DNA of 64,000 nucleotides, from positions 17,986 to 81,985 of the forward strand of contig JAYFOV010000010.1 in NCBI GenBank assembly GCA_034928535.1, given 5' to 3'. The notes below the pieces were generated by a model that saw only the letters and a list, made by a program, of their open reading frames with translations, was not told where the DNA came from and did no database searches. Shown piece by piece: positions 18,497 through 27,090 of this stretch. The translations under genes were made by a program, and so were the position numbers. How positions within the stretch are numbered: position 1 is the stretch's first letter; each line of letters begins with the position of its first letter. Source of the DNA: CAXXOK01 sp001604115. Its GTDB lineage: Bacteria > Bacillota > Clostridia > Christensenellales > Aristaeellaceae.

Positions 18497-19411
18497 ATGT
18501 CAAAGGAAGGTCATTGCCCCCATTGCCACAAGCATTGCTCGCTTGCTTCGCCCAAGTGTGGGCGTGGCAAAGCCTATGCCAAGGCCTTGCGCCATCAGGC
18601 GCATTTGGAAAAAACAACGCACACCGAGGAGGGAATCATCATGGAGCCGGAACGCACCTTGCCGGAGTTCCCGCTGGAAGAAAAGCTGCTCACAGCGATG
18701 CGGGACAGCACACATATCCTGCACCACAGCACAGCAAGCAAAGGCGGACGCGGCCGCATCCTCGCGCTGCTCAAGCGCAGCGGCGGTATGAGCCAGCGCC
18801 AGATCATGGATGTGGTCGGCATTTCTTCCGCAGCGCTCAGTGAAGTGCTGGGCAAGCTGGAGGGCTATGGATGGATTGAGCGTGTCCGCAGCGACTCGGA
18901 CAAGCGCAATGTGGATGTGACCCTTACTGCGGATGGCGACATCGAGGCAGAAAAGGCCATCCAGGAATGGGAAGCCAGCAGCCAGGCGCTGTTTCAGGGG
19001 ATTTCCGATGCCGAAAAGGCTGCGCTGCTGGGGATTTTGGACAAGCTGAATATGGATTGGAAGGCGCGCTATCAGGGAATGGATGATGGCGAAGGCTTCC
19101 GCGGCCGCGGTTTTGGCCGCACCCTGTTGGCACCGGAGCATTGCTGCAAAGGCAAGCATGGGCATAAGGATGACGGCCACTGTGATTGCGGCGGGTCGGA
19201 AGCGATCGAAGTGCACCATCACCTCCACCATCACTACCATCATGATGTGCAGGCCGGCTCTGCTCACGCCGAAGCACCTACTCTGTGCGGAGAGCGTCAC
19301 AAGCACCACCACGAAGGGGACAAGGGTTGCGGCGCCAAACACCATCAAAGCCGCGAGCATGATGAGGAACACCATCATTGCAAGCATAAGCGTAAGCACC
19401 ACCATGATTGA
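18497..19411 (+). CDS. MarR family regulator with Cys- and His-rich metal-binding ends
   Basis: A 304-residue protein. The core (residues about 70-200) is a winged helix of the MarR family: LLKRSGGMSQRQIMDVVG, SSAALSEVLGKLEGYG and the wing RVRSDSDKRNVDVTLT. The N-terminus carries a Cys/His cluster, H6, C7, H9, C10, H11, H13, C14 and C21. The C-terminus from residue 240 holds HHHLHHHYHH, KHHHEG and then CGAKHH and EHHHCKHKRKHHH. Such ends are expected to bind Zn, Ni or Cu. MarR proteins are about 150 residues, so the tail nearly doubles the size. AGGAG precedes the ATG at 18497. It may sense metal or store it; no transporter is next to it. Confidence 0.78.
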   Translation: MSKEGHCPHCHKHCSLASPKCGRGKAYAKALRHQAHLEKTTHTEEGIIMEPERTLPEFPLEEKLLTAMRDSTHILHHSTASKGGRGRILALLKRSGGMSQRQIMDVVGISSAALSEVLGKLEGYGWIERVRSDSDKRNVDVTLTADGDIEAEKAIQEWEASSQALFQGISDAEKAALLGILDKLNMDWKARYQGMDDGEGFRGRGFGRTLLAPEHCCKGKHGHKDDGHCDCGGSEAIEVHHHLHHHYHHDVQAGSAHAEAPTLCGERHKHHHEGDKGCGAKHHQSREHDEEHHHCKHKRKHHHD

Positions 19412-19689
19412 ATGGATTTCAAAACGAGGAGAGAGCGGGGCGGCTTGCCAATGAGCAGCCGTCCCGCTTTTTGTGCTGCAACGGGCCAGATCGCGATTGC
19501 CACCGCCTGAACTGGCGGGGTAACCCTTTGCAGGTCTGGGGCTTGTTTCATGCGAATAAACAGGAGCCCTGGTTTTTCGCCTGCAAGCACCGTGGTGACA
19601 TCTGGACAAGGAAACGCCTGATCCGGTTTCAGCCGTGGCGGCGAATGGTACAATATCCGGAGGAAAACAGAAACAGGAGGGGTATGCGG

Positions 19690-20652
19690 ATGATCCTCAA
19701 CCAATGGTACGCGATATTGCCATCCAAGGCGGTCAATGTCGGCGGTATCACGGCAGTCAAGCGTTTGAACCTGGATTTGGCGATTTTTCGTGATCAGCAG
19801 GGAAACCTGGGGTGCGTGGTCGATCAGTGCACACACAGGGGCGCGGCGCTGCACCTTGGCAAAATGGATGGCGATTGCATCACATGTCCGTTCCATGGTT
19901 TGGCATTTGATGCACACGGCGCTTGCCGCTTTATTCCGGCCAATGGTATTGCCAATCAGGCCAACAATGCTCGCTACAACATCCAAGCTTATCCTGTCCG
20001 AGAGCAAAACGGCATCATCTTCCTTTGGTATGGCGATGCCGCCCAGGCCACGGAAGTCCTTCCTTTTTTCCGTGAGGAAGTGGAGGGGTTCGTGTACAGT
20101 GAAATGGCAGATCACTGGAACACCCATTACTCACGTGCGATTGAAAACCAACTGGATGTAGTGCATTTGCCCTTCGTGCATCACAATACCATCGGGCGCG
20201 GACACAAAACTCTGGTCAACGGCCCCAAAGTGATCTTTGAGGATGCTACCCTGATCACCAGCGCCAACAATGCGGTCGATCAAGGGCAAATGCCCAAGAA
20301 GCCAGAGGAGTGCGAAATCAAGCAGACGAATCTGCGTTTTCGTTACCCCAATCTATGGCTGAACCACATCAGCGACAAGCTGCGCGTGATCGCCTATTTT
20401 GCGCCGGTGGATGATGAAAATACCATCATGTATCTCCGGTTTTACAACCGTATCACAGGGTTCAAACCGGTGGATCGACTGATTGCATGGATTGGCACAC
20501 AGATGAACCGGGTGATCGAGCGTCAAGATCGGCGGGTGGTCATCACCCAAAGACCCAAGGCATCGGCTTACCGCTCCGGAGAGAAGCTGCTGCCTGGAGA
20601 TGCACCGATCATTGAGTACCGCCGGCGCCGGGAAAAACTGATGAATCCGTAA
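19690..20652 (+). CDS. Rieske non-haem iron oxygenase, alpha subunit type
   Basis: A 320-residue oxygenase. The Rieske [2Fe-2S] ligands are C47-x-H49 (DQCTHRG) and C66-x2-H69 (ITCPFHG). The mononuclear iron motif D-x2-H-x4-H is visible as D156, H159 and H164 (LDVVHLPFVH). Such enzymes hydroxylate or demethylate aromatic rings or quaternary amines using O2 and electrons from a separate reductase; none is encoded nearby. I chose the ATG at 19690 because GGAGG lies 9 bases ahead; the ATG at 19684 is too close. It follows the MarR gene, 279 bases downstream, on the same strand. The substrate cannot be told. Confidence 0.8.
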   Translation: MILNQWYAILPSKAVNVGGITAVKRLNLDLAIFRDQQGNLGCVVDQCTHRGAALHLGKMDGDCITCPFHGLAFDAHGACRFIPANGIANQANNARYNIQAYPVREQNGIIFLWYGDAAQATEVLPFFREEVEGFVYSEMADHWNTHYSRAIENQLDVVHLPFVHHNTIGRGHKTLVNGPKVIFEDATLITSANNAVDQGQMPKKPEECEIKQTNLRFRYPNLWLNHISDKLRVIAYFAPVDDENTIMYLRFYNRITGFKPVDRLIAWIGTQMNRVIERQDRRVVITQRPKASAYRSGEKLLPGDAPIIEYRRRREKLMNP

Positions 20653-20722
20653 GCCCGCGCCCTGAGCTGGCACCGAGCGGTCACAATGCTTTTTTCCACA
20701 GCACGGAGGGAGGGGAATCGTA

Positions 20723-21979
20723 ATGCGCATTGGCTATGCTTGCCTGGCGTTGGCCGTGCCCGGAACAGAGCTGAAAAGCTGCATCCTGAAAAACGCCAGC
20801 CCGGAGCGGTTGCGGGCCTTGATCCATGAAAACCTTCAGGCGCTGGAACGCATGGTGGCCTATACGATTGAGAACGGGATTCGGATGTACCGCATCAGCT
20901 CGGATATCATTCCGTTTGCTTCCAGCCCAGTCAACACAGTGCCTTGGGCGGAGGAATTCGCCAGCCGCCTTGAAGCCATCGGGCGACAGATCCGGGAAGG
21001 CGGGGTGCGCGTGTCCATGCACCCGGGGCAGTATACGGTGCTCAACTCCCCCCATGAGGCGACAGTACAAAGTAGCGTGCTGGAGCTTGCCTACCATGCA
21101 CGGTTTCTGGATGCGTTGGGGGTAGATGCGGGCAGCAAGATCATTTTACATGTGGGCGGGGCATACGGCGACAAACCCGCCGCCATGGAGCGTTTTGCGG
21201 CACAATATGCGATGCTGGCACCCGCGATCAAGCGCCGCCTGGTTCTAGAGAATGACGATCGAATTTATACCATTGCCGAGGTGCTGGATTTGTCCGCTCG
21301 CCTTGGCATCCCCGCAGTGTTTGACAATTTGCACCATGCAGCCAACCCCAGCCCGGACAAACGGAGTGATGCCGAGTGGATCGCGGCGTGCGCGCGTACC
21401 TGGCGGGAGCAGGACGGGATGCCGAAAATCCACTACTCGCAGGCAGATCCCAGCAAGAAGCTGGGTGCGCATTCCCAAAGCATCAATGTGGACGCTTTTG
21501 CGTCCTTTGTGGATGCCTTGCCGGCCCCCAAACCGGATATCATGCTGGAGGTCAAAGACAAAAATATTTCCGCACTCAAATGCATGCTTTGCATGGCGGA
21601 CAAGGGCCCGATCGGCGCGCTGGAACGTGAGTGGGGGCGAAACAAATACCGCGTGCTGGAGCACTCCCAGCGGCACTACCAGCAGATACGCGCCTTGCTC
21701 AAGGACAAGAAAGCTTTTCCTGCGCGGGCGTTTTACCAACTGGTTGAAGATGCTTTGGCGCAGCCGATCCTGCCTGGCAGCGCGGCCAATGCAGCCGAGC
21801 ATGTATGGGGATATTTCAAAGAGACGGCATCGCCTGCCCAAAACAACGCCTTTCATGCCCGGCTGAAACAATACCTGGCGGGGCAGGCAACCCTGCTGCA
21901 GGTCAAAAAGCCCCTGCAGGCCTTGGCAAAGGCACAGGGGCAAGCATATCTGCTGGAGTCATACTATTTTCTGCCATAA
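20723..21979 (+). CDS. uvsE: UV DNA damage endonuclease
   Basis: A 418-residue member of the UVDE family, a TIM-barrel metal-dependent nuclease that nicks DNA 5' of UV photoproducts and some other lesions. Family blocks include RIGYACLA at the start, YRISSDIIPFAS, SMHPGQYTVLNSP, LHVGG, LVLENDD, PAVFDNLHH, KIHYSQADP and DIMLEVKDKN, which supply His, Glu and Asp metal ligands. The extra C-terminal 100 residues are a common extension. GGAGGGAGGGG precedes the ATG. It is 70 bases after the Rieske gene and may share its transcript, though a functional link is not evident. Confidence 0.9.
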   Translation: MRIGYACLALAVPGTELKSCILKNASPERLRALIHENLQALERMVAYTIENGIRMYRISSDIIPFASSPVNTVPWAEEFASRLEAIGRQIREGGVRVSMHPGQYTVLNSPHEATVQSSVLELAYHARFLDALGVDAGSKIILHVGGAYGDKPAAMERFAAQYAMLAPAIKRRLVLENDDRIYTIAEVLDLSARLGIPAVFDNLHHAANPSPDKRSDAEWIAACARTWREQDGMPKIHYSQADPSKKLGAHSQSINVDAFASFVDALPAPKPDIMLEVKDKNISALKCMLCMADKGPIGALEREWGRNKYRVLEHSQRHYQQIRALLKDKKAFPARAFYQLVEDALAQPILPGSAANAAEHVWGYFKETASPAQNNAFHARLKQYLAGQATLLQVKKPLQALAKAQGQAYLLESYYFLP

Positions 21980-22027
21980 AAGCGATCCGGCACAAGGGCA
22001 AGCCGGTCGGATGCAAGCGTAGCATCC

Positions 22028-22582
22028 TCAGCGCAGAGGGGCCGAATAGGACTGTTTGAGCGGCTGGCCGCACACACCGCAGAAATGGGCGGAAGGACGC
22101 AAGGCAGACTGGCACACAGGGCATGACGCCGATGCGATGGGTTGATGTTTGTCTTGAACTGTGCGCTTTGCTTCGCGGGCTGTTTGTGCACGGACGTGCT
22201 GCCTGGAAAGGAGCATCATGCCCAAGCCTAACAGGATGGATCCGCTGCCGATGTACAGCCACTTGAAAGCTGTGGCGCGGAGCAACAGCAGCGTAAACTG
22301 CAACAACCATGCGGATGTGATGCCCAGGAGTGTCAAAATTTGATCCGGATCCACAGCAGCTAGCGGATACACAGCTGCAGCGTGCGTTGCGGCAGTGCGG
22401 GACGGCGTACCTACGACACCTGAAACATCCCGACTACTGAGCAGACTGGCGGCAGTGCGGCCTGTCTGCTGCATGATGTGCGCATCCAGGTGAACACACA
22501 GCATGCCGCCTGCCATGAGCAAAACGCCCAGCACCATCAAGGCAAAGGGGATTCCCTTCCGTGGGTGTGCTGGATGGCGCAT
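22028..22582 (-). CDS. Small membrane protein with C-terminal zinc ribbon
   Basis: A 184-residue protein with hydrophobic segments at residues about 11-28 (FALMVLGVLLMAGGMLCV), 75-90 and 98-116, and a C-terminal zinc ribbon CPVC-x10-CGVCG. I do not recognise a family with known function. The ATG at 22582 has GGAGGG 9 bases ahead; the ATG at 22591 is directly against that site. It is convergent with uvsE, the two stops being 49 bases apart. Confidence 0.6.
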   Translation of the reverse strand: MRHPAHPRKGIPFALMVLGVLLMAGGMLCVHLDAHIMQQTGRTAASLLSSRDVSGVVGTPSRTAATHAAAVYPLAAVDPDQILTLLGITSAWLLQFTLLLLRATAFKWLYIGSGSILLGLGMMLLSRQHVRAQTAREAKRTVQDKHQPIASASCPVCQSALRPSAHFCGVCGQPLKQSYSAPLR

Positions 22583-22741
22583 GGGTGGCATCCCTCCTGA
22601 TCAAAATCGAGCTGATGATAGGTAGGGACAGTATAGCGTGGTCAGAAGCGTTTGGCAACCGGTTTATGTAGTCATGGCTGGAGAAAGGTGCGCCGCAAGG
22701 CGTGCATACCGTCAATCATGGTATCTGTTACAAGCATTGTA

Positions 22742-22770
22742 TTTACAATCCGTTTGTACCTGTTTATAAT
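22742..22770 (+). promoter_or_regulatory. Promoter of the lamin-tail/CotH pair
   Basis: TTTACA (22742-22747) and TATAAT (22765-22770) stand 17 bases apart, about 140 bases before the first gene. The 329-base gap here holds no gene. Confidence 0.65.
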
Positions 22771-22911
22771 ACATACATTACCAAACCTGAACCGGCACGC
22801 CGAATGACCGGTGCGCAGGTGCCCGCACAGGGCTACCAAGGGGCCTTCTCACACAGGCTCCGCGGCGCATGGGTGCGGTGAAGTGATGATTGAATTCATG
22901 GAGGAATCACA

Positions 22912-23442
22912 ATGCACAAGGTCAAACGCTGGTTGGCGCTGGCAATCATGCTTACCATCCCTGCAACATCGTTGGCAACCCCCGCCGTGGCAGGCGCCAC
23001 ACTGCGCATCAGTGAGGTCATGGCCTCCAACAACGCGACCTTGGAGGACAGCTTTGGACAGTTTTCGGACTGGATCGAGATCGTGAACCAGGGTTCGGAG
23101 CCAATCGACCTCTCCGGCATGTGCCTTTCCGATAAGGAGGACAAGCTGGACAAATATACTTTCCCTGCGGGCACCAAGCTGGAGCCGGGTGCCTATCTGC
23201 TGTTGTTCGCCTCGGGACTGAAAAACGACCTGCTGCCGGACGAACGGCATGTGCCCTTCAAACTGAGCGCTGCAGAAGAAGCGGTGTATCTGAGCAAAGA
23301 TGGCGAGGTGCTTGACGCCATCACGTTCACCGAGCAGGAAAGCGATGTGAGCCTGGCACTGGATCAGGATGGCACCATGAAACTGACCATCACGCCCACG
23401 CCTGGCTGGGCAAACCAGATCGTAGCGCCGGACGGGGATTGA
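22912..23442 (+). CDS. Exported lamin-tail domain protein
   Basis: A 176-residue protein with a signal peptide (MHKVKRW, hydrophobic core, TPAVAG) followed by one lamin-tail (LTD) domain: LRISEVMASNN, FSDWIEIVNQGSEPIDLSG, YTFPAGTKLEPGAYLLLFAS. LTD domains of bacterial exported proteins are thought to bind surfaces, DNA or partner proteins. GGAGG precedes the ATG. The CotH-like gene starts 116 bases later; in many Clostridia these two domains occur in one polypeptide, so here the architecture looks split in two. Confidence 0.8.
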   Translation: MHKVKRWLALAIMLTIPATSLATPAVAGATLRISEVMASNNATLEDSFGQFSDWIEIVNQGSEPIDLSGMCLSDKEDKLDKYTFPAGTKLEPGAYLLLFASGLKNDLLPDERHVPFKLSAAEEAVYLSKDGEVLDAITFTEQESDVSLALDQDGTMKLTITPTPGWANQIVAPDGD

Positions 23443-23558
23443 TCCAAAGAACGGATCGCGTGCGCCCGCTGCGTTACATCCCGCCCTCGGCACGGGCACT
23501 GATCCATGCGGCGCAGCGGATGGCTGCGCCGCTGGTGTTTTTGGAGGGGAATGAGACG

Positions 23559-25283
23559 ATGCAACACGATCGACAGGCGGTGCGTACAGGCCGGGGCATA
23601 CCTGCGTGGCTGGCGGGTTTGCTGCTGGGGTTGCTGGTGTGCTTTGCGCTCAGCGGCACAGCGCTGGCGGCTGCCTTTTCGCCCAAAGTCTACGCGGAAT
23701 TCTCCTATGGCCAGGACCGCGTGCTTCAAGTCTACGCATTTGAAAAGGATCGCACACATTATCTGTTCCTGCCCTCCGGCTGGCCGGCGGGGGCTTTTCG
23801 CTTCTACTTTCCGCAGGAGACGCTCTTTTTGGCGGGGCAGGAAGTGCATAGCGGGGATGCCCTGACGGCTTTGGTACCCGGAAGCACGGTTGTGTTTCAA
23901 AACCAAAAAGGCAACAAGGCGCTCACGGTTTGTGTCATGCAGGGCAAGGGCATCCCCAGCCTGTTTGTGACCACCGAAAGCGGTAGCATCAAGGCACTGG
24001 AGCGCAGCAAAGCAAATGTGGAAAAGGGATCGCTTACGCTGATCAACCGGGACGGATCGCTGGGGCAAAGCCGGAAGCTGGAGCAGGTGCATGGTCATGG
24101 AAACTCGACGTTCAATGCCAATTTTCAGAAGCGTGCTTTTCAAATCCGCTTTGAGCAAAAGACCGATCTTCTGGGCATGGGAAAAGCCAAGGCATATGTG
24201 CTGCTTGCGGATTGGTTGGATCTTTCCTTGTTGCGCAATCGCATCAGCATGGCGATGGCCAAACAGGCCGGAGTCGCAAATGCGCTGGACGCAACCAGTG
24301 TGAATGTATATTTTAACGGATGCTACCATGGGGTGTATCTGCTGGCTGAAAAGGTAGGCATCAACGAAAATCGTGTGCCGATCTACGATTTGGAGGCCGC
24401 AACGGAGAAGATCAACGAGCTGCCGCTGTCACAGTACAAGCCCATCAAAGAAATTGACAAGCAATATCAGCAGTACTACGCCTTTGATATCCCCAATGAT
24501 CCTGAGGACATTACCGGCGGCTATATTGTGGAATTGATCGGCTCCGCACGCTTCCATAAAAAAGACGGCGGGTTTGTCACCAGCAATGACATGTGCCTGG
24601 CCATGACGGAGCCCACGTATGCCACCATGGCGCAGACGCGCTATATCGGGGAGATATTTGACCGATTTAACCGAGCGATCCTGAACGCGGAGGGCACTGA
24701 CCCAGTAAGCGGCGCGCGATATGACGAACTCTTCGATGTGGATTCGCTTGCGCGGGTGCTGGTGTTGCAACAGATCAGCAAGAATTTTGATTACGAAAAG
24801 AACAGCCTGTACTTCTATAAGGATCGCGATTCGGTAGATCGCAAGGTTTACGCCGGGCCTGTTTGGGATTTTGACCGCACCTACGGCAATGTGAACACCG
24901 GCTACTGGGTCAATTCTCCGGTCATTGACCTGTACGCACGCACAGTCAAGCCGTGGTACCTTTACGGAAACCTGTACAACCTGCAGGCGGATTTTCTGGC
25001 GTTGGTCAAGCAGGTCTATCAGGAGAGCTACCGCCCGGCGCTGGAGATACTGCTGGGCTTGCGGAAACCGCTTGAGGGATCGCCGCTCCGCTCCTTGGAG
25101 GGGTATTATCAGGAGCTGGCACCTTCCGCCAACATGAATTTTACCCGGTGGAACTCCTTTGCGGTCAAAGGGATCTTCAACCATTCCGGGCAGACGTTTG
25201 AAGCATCCTACCGCAATTTGGGCATTTTCCTCCAAAAACGAATGGATGCCCTCAATGCCGACTATGCGCTGGCAGCGGAGTAA
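23559..25283 (+). CDS. Exported CotH kinase-like protein
   Basis: A 574-residue CotH family protein. An N-terminal signal or anchor (AGLLLGLLVCFALSGTALA) is followed by a beta-rich region and then the CotH kinase domain from about residue 170: VHGHGNSTFN, KKAF-like QKRAFQIRFEQ, LLADWLDLSLLRNRI, VYFNGCYHGVYLLAEKVG, and GGYIVELIG; GPVWDFDRTYGN is the usual metal-binding DxD-like part. Family members phosphorylate spore-coat or cell-surface proteins, or help dockerin and surface assembly. The ATG at 23559 has GGAGGGG 8-10 bases ahead. It pairs with the LTD gene and ends before a strong terminator. Confidence 0.83.
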   Translation: MQHDRQAVRTGRGIPAWLAGLLLGLLVCFALSGTALAAAFSPKVYAEFSYGQDRVLQVYAFEKDRTHYLFLPSGWPAGAFRFYFPQETLFLAGQEVHSGDALTALVPGSTVVFQNQKGNKALTVCVMQGKGIPSLFVTTESGSIKALERSKANVEKGSLTLINRDGSLGQSRKLEQVHGHGNSTFNANFQKRAFQIRFEQKTDLLGMGKAKAYVLLADWLDLSLLRNRISMAMAKQAGVANALDATSVNVYFNGCYHGVYLLAEKVGINENRVPIYDLEAATEKINELPLSQYKPIKEIDKQYQQYYAFDIPNDPEDITGGYIVELIGSARFHKKDGGFVTSNDMCLAMTEPTYATMAQTRYIGEIFDRFNRAILNAEGTDPVSGARYDELFDVDSLARVLVLQQISKNFDYEKNSLYFYKDRDSVDRKVYAGPVWDFDRTYGNVNTGYWVNSPVIDLYARTVKPWYLYGNLYNLQADFLALVKQVYQESYRPALEILLGLRKPLEGSPLRSLEGYYQELAPSANMNFTRWNSFAVKGIFNHSGQTFEASYRNLGIFLQKRMDALNADYALAAE

Positions 25284-25338
25284 TTCGCTGTAAGCCGATA
25301 AGGCATGGCAAGCGAAAAACTGCATTTATTAACAAAGT

Positions 25339-25383
25339 CCAAAAGCGGAACGCCCGACCAGAGGTCGGGCGTTCCGCTTTTGG
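25339..25383. terminator. Bidirectional terminator, 21-bp perfect stem
   Basis: CCAAAAGCGGAACGCCCGAC(C) at 25339-25359 is perfectly complementary to 25363-25383 around a 3-base loop. It lies between the convergent CotH and metY genes, with T-rich flanks inside and beyond the stem on both strands. Confidence 0.85.
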
Positions 25384-25447
25384 GACAATCAGGCGAAGCC
25401 ACGCAAACGTGCCCGGAATGAAGCGCCTATGCCCGGGCAGCGCTGCC

Positions 25448-26725
25448 TCAAACGCTTTGCAGCGCCTGTGCCAGATCGGCGATGATATCCCCGGCATCCT
25501 CAATGCCAACAGAAAGGCGGATGAGATCCGGCGTGACGCCGGCGGCCGCCAACTGATCGTCGCTCATCTGTCGGTGCGTATGGCTGGCTGGATGCAACAG
25601 GCAGGTTTTGCTGTCCGCTACATGGGTCATGATGGCAGCAAGCTGTAGCCGATCCATAAAGCGAACTGCCGCTTCGCGCCCGCCGCGGACGGCAAAGGCC
25701 AGCACGCCGCAGGAACCGTCCGGCAGGTATTTCTTTGCCAGATCATGGTATGCATCCCCTGGGAGCTCAGGATAATGCACCCAGGCAACCTGGGCGTGCC
25801 CTTGCAGGTAATTGGCCACGGCCAAGGCATTGGCGCAGTGCCGCTGCATGCGAAGGGCAAGCGTTTCCAGACCCAGGTTCAGGTAAAAGGCATTTTGCGG
25901 GGACTGCACCGCGCCAAAATCCCGCATCAACTGGGATGTGGCCTTGGTGATGTAGGCGCGGCGGCCAAACTTTTCCGCATAGATGATGCCGTGGTAGGAG
26001 TCGTCAGGTGTGGTCAGGCCGGGATAGCGGTCTGGGTAGCGCATCCAGTCAAAATGGCCGCTGTCGACAATGCAGCCGCCCACGCCCACGGCATGGCCAT
26101 CCATGTATTTGGTGGTGGAGTGGGTCACGATGTCCGCGCCCCACTCAAAGGGTCGGCAGTTGATGGGGGTGGCGAACGTGTTATCGATGATGAGCGGCAC
26201 ACCGTGCGCATGCGCCAAGCGTGCAAACTTTTCAATATCCAGCACAGAAACGCTGGGGTTAGTAATGGTTTCGCCAAAGAGCGCCTTGGTATTGGGGCGG
26301 AAGTACTGGGCCAGAGCCTCCTCGGGCAGGGTCTGATCTACAAACGTACATTCAATGCCCATTTTTTTGAGGGTGACGCCAAACAAGTTGAAAGTGCCGC
26401 CATAGATCGCTGTGGATGCTATGAAATGATCGCCCGCCTCGCAAATGTTGAAGATGGCAAAAAAGTTAGCCGCCTGTCCGGAGGCGGTCAGCATCGCTGC
26501 TTCGCCGCCCTCCAAAGCGCAGATGCGCGCTGCGACCGCGTCATTGGTAGGGTTTTGCAAACGGGTATAAAAATACCCTTCTGCATCCAAATCAAACAGG
26601 CGACCCATTGCGTCGCTGGAATCGTATTGGAACGTAGTGCTCTGGTATATGGGCAGTTGGCGTGCCACCCCATTGGACGGTTTCCAGCCCTCATGCAGGC
26701 ATTGTGTCGCAAGGCGGTATTTCAT
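25448..26725 (-). CDS. metY: O-acetylhomoserine sulfhydrylase
   Basis: A 425-residue PLP enzyme of the Cys/Met metabolism family. It makes homocysteine from O-acetylhomoserine and sulfide. It begins ATQCLHEGWKP and IYQSTTFQYDS, typical of MetY rather than MetB, and has LTASGQAANFF, IDNTFATP and the PLP-Lys motif STTKYMDGH. The length near 425 also favours MetY. I start at 26725, with GGAGGG 6 bases ahead; an upstream Met at 26809 lacks a site. It stands alone with its own promoter. Confidence 0.9.
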   Translation of the reverse strand: MKYRLATQCLHEGWKPSNGVARQLPIYQSTTFQYDSSDAMGRLFDLDAEGYFYTRLQNPTNDAVAARICALEGGEAAMLTASGQAANFFAIFNICEAGDHFIASTAIYGGTFNLFGVTLKKMGIECTFVDQTLPEEALAQYFRPNTKALFGETITNPSVSVLDIEKFARLAHAHGVPLIIDNTFATPINCRPFEWGADIVTHSTTKYMDGHAVGVGGCIVDSGHFDWMRYPDRYPGLTTPDDSYHGIIYAEKFGRRAYITKATSQLMRDFGAVQSPQNAFYLNLGLETLALRMQRHCANALAVANYLQGHAQVAWVHYPELPGDAYHDLAKKYLPDGSCGVLAFAVRGGREAAVRFMDRLQLAAIMTHVADSKTCLLHPASHTHRQMSDDQLAAAGVTPDLIRLSVGIEDAGDIIADLAQALQSV

Positions 26726-26756
26726 GCGTATCCCTCCGTTTGCATCTTTCTGTGAC

Positions 26757-26785
26757 AGTATACCGTTGCGGATATGCTTTGGCAA
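26757..26785 (-). promoter_or_regulatory. Promoter of metY
   Basis: On the minus strand TTGCCA (26785-26780) and TATACT (26762-26757) are 17 bases apart. The transcript would carry only a short leader, so no SAM riboswitch or T-box fits. Confidence 0.7.
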
Positions 26786-26841
26786 TGACTGCGTGGGGTT
26801 GTGGATCATGGCCTTGTGCCGTGATGCAGGGATTTGCGCCT

Positions 26842-26866
26842 GTACAGGAGGCTAGGTATCCTGTAC
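26842..26866. promoter_or_regulatory. Inverted repeat upstream of the metY promoter
   Basis: GTACAGGA (26842-26849) and TCCTGTAC (26859-26866) form a perfect 8-bp dyad with 9 bases between, about 57 bp upstream of the metY -35. It could be an operator. The rest of 26726-27034 shows nothing else. Confidence 0.4.
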
Positions 26867-27034
26867 TTTCTTTGTATACAGGTGTTGATGAGCGTCGACC
26901 TCCCTGCGAAATGGGGGCGTACGCGTCATATCGCGGGTGGTAGTCCTTCGTGGGCATATAGGATAAAGCCCTGATAGGCTGTGACCAATCAGGACAACCG
27001 AAAATGACGCAACCATGCGAATACTCCCCCAAAA

Positions 27035-27078
27035 AGCTCCCTGCGCAGCCCGCCGGGAGCGGAGCTGCGCAGGGAGCT
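27035..27078 (-). terminator. Terminator of the LacI-ended ABC operon
   Basis: AGCTCCCTGCGCAG (27035-27048) is perfectly matched by CTGCGCAGGGAGCT (27065-27078). On the minus strand the stem is followed by TTTTTGGGGG. It starts 12 bases after the stop of the lacI-type gene. Confidence 0.85.
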
Positions 27079-27090
27079 GCCGTAATCAGT

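Noticed and set aside
26726..27034. A SAM riboswitch or T-box ahead of metY
   Set aside because: The promoter lies only about 30 bases before the gene, leaving no room, and no conserved motif was seen.
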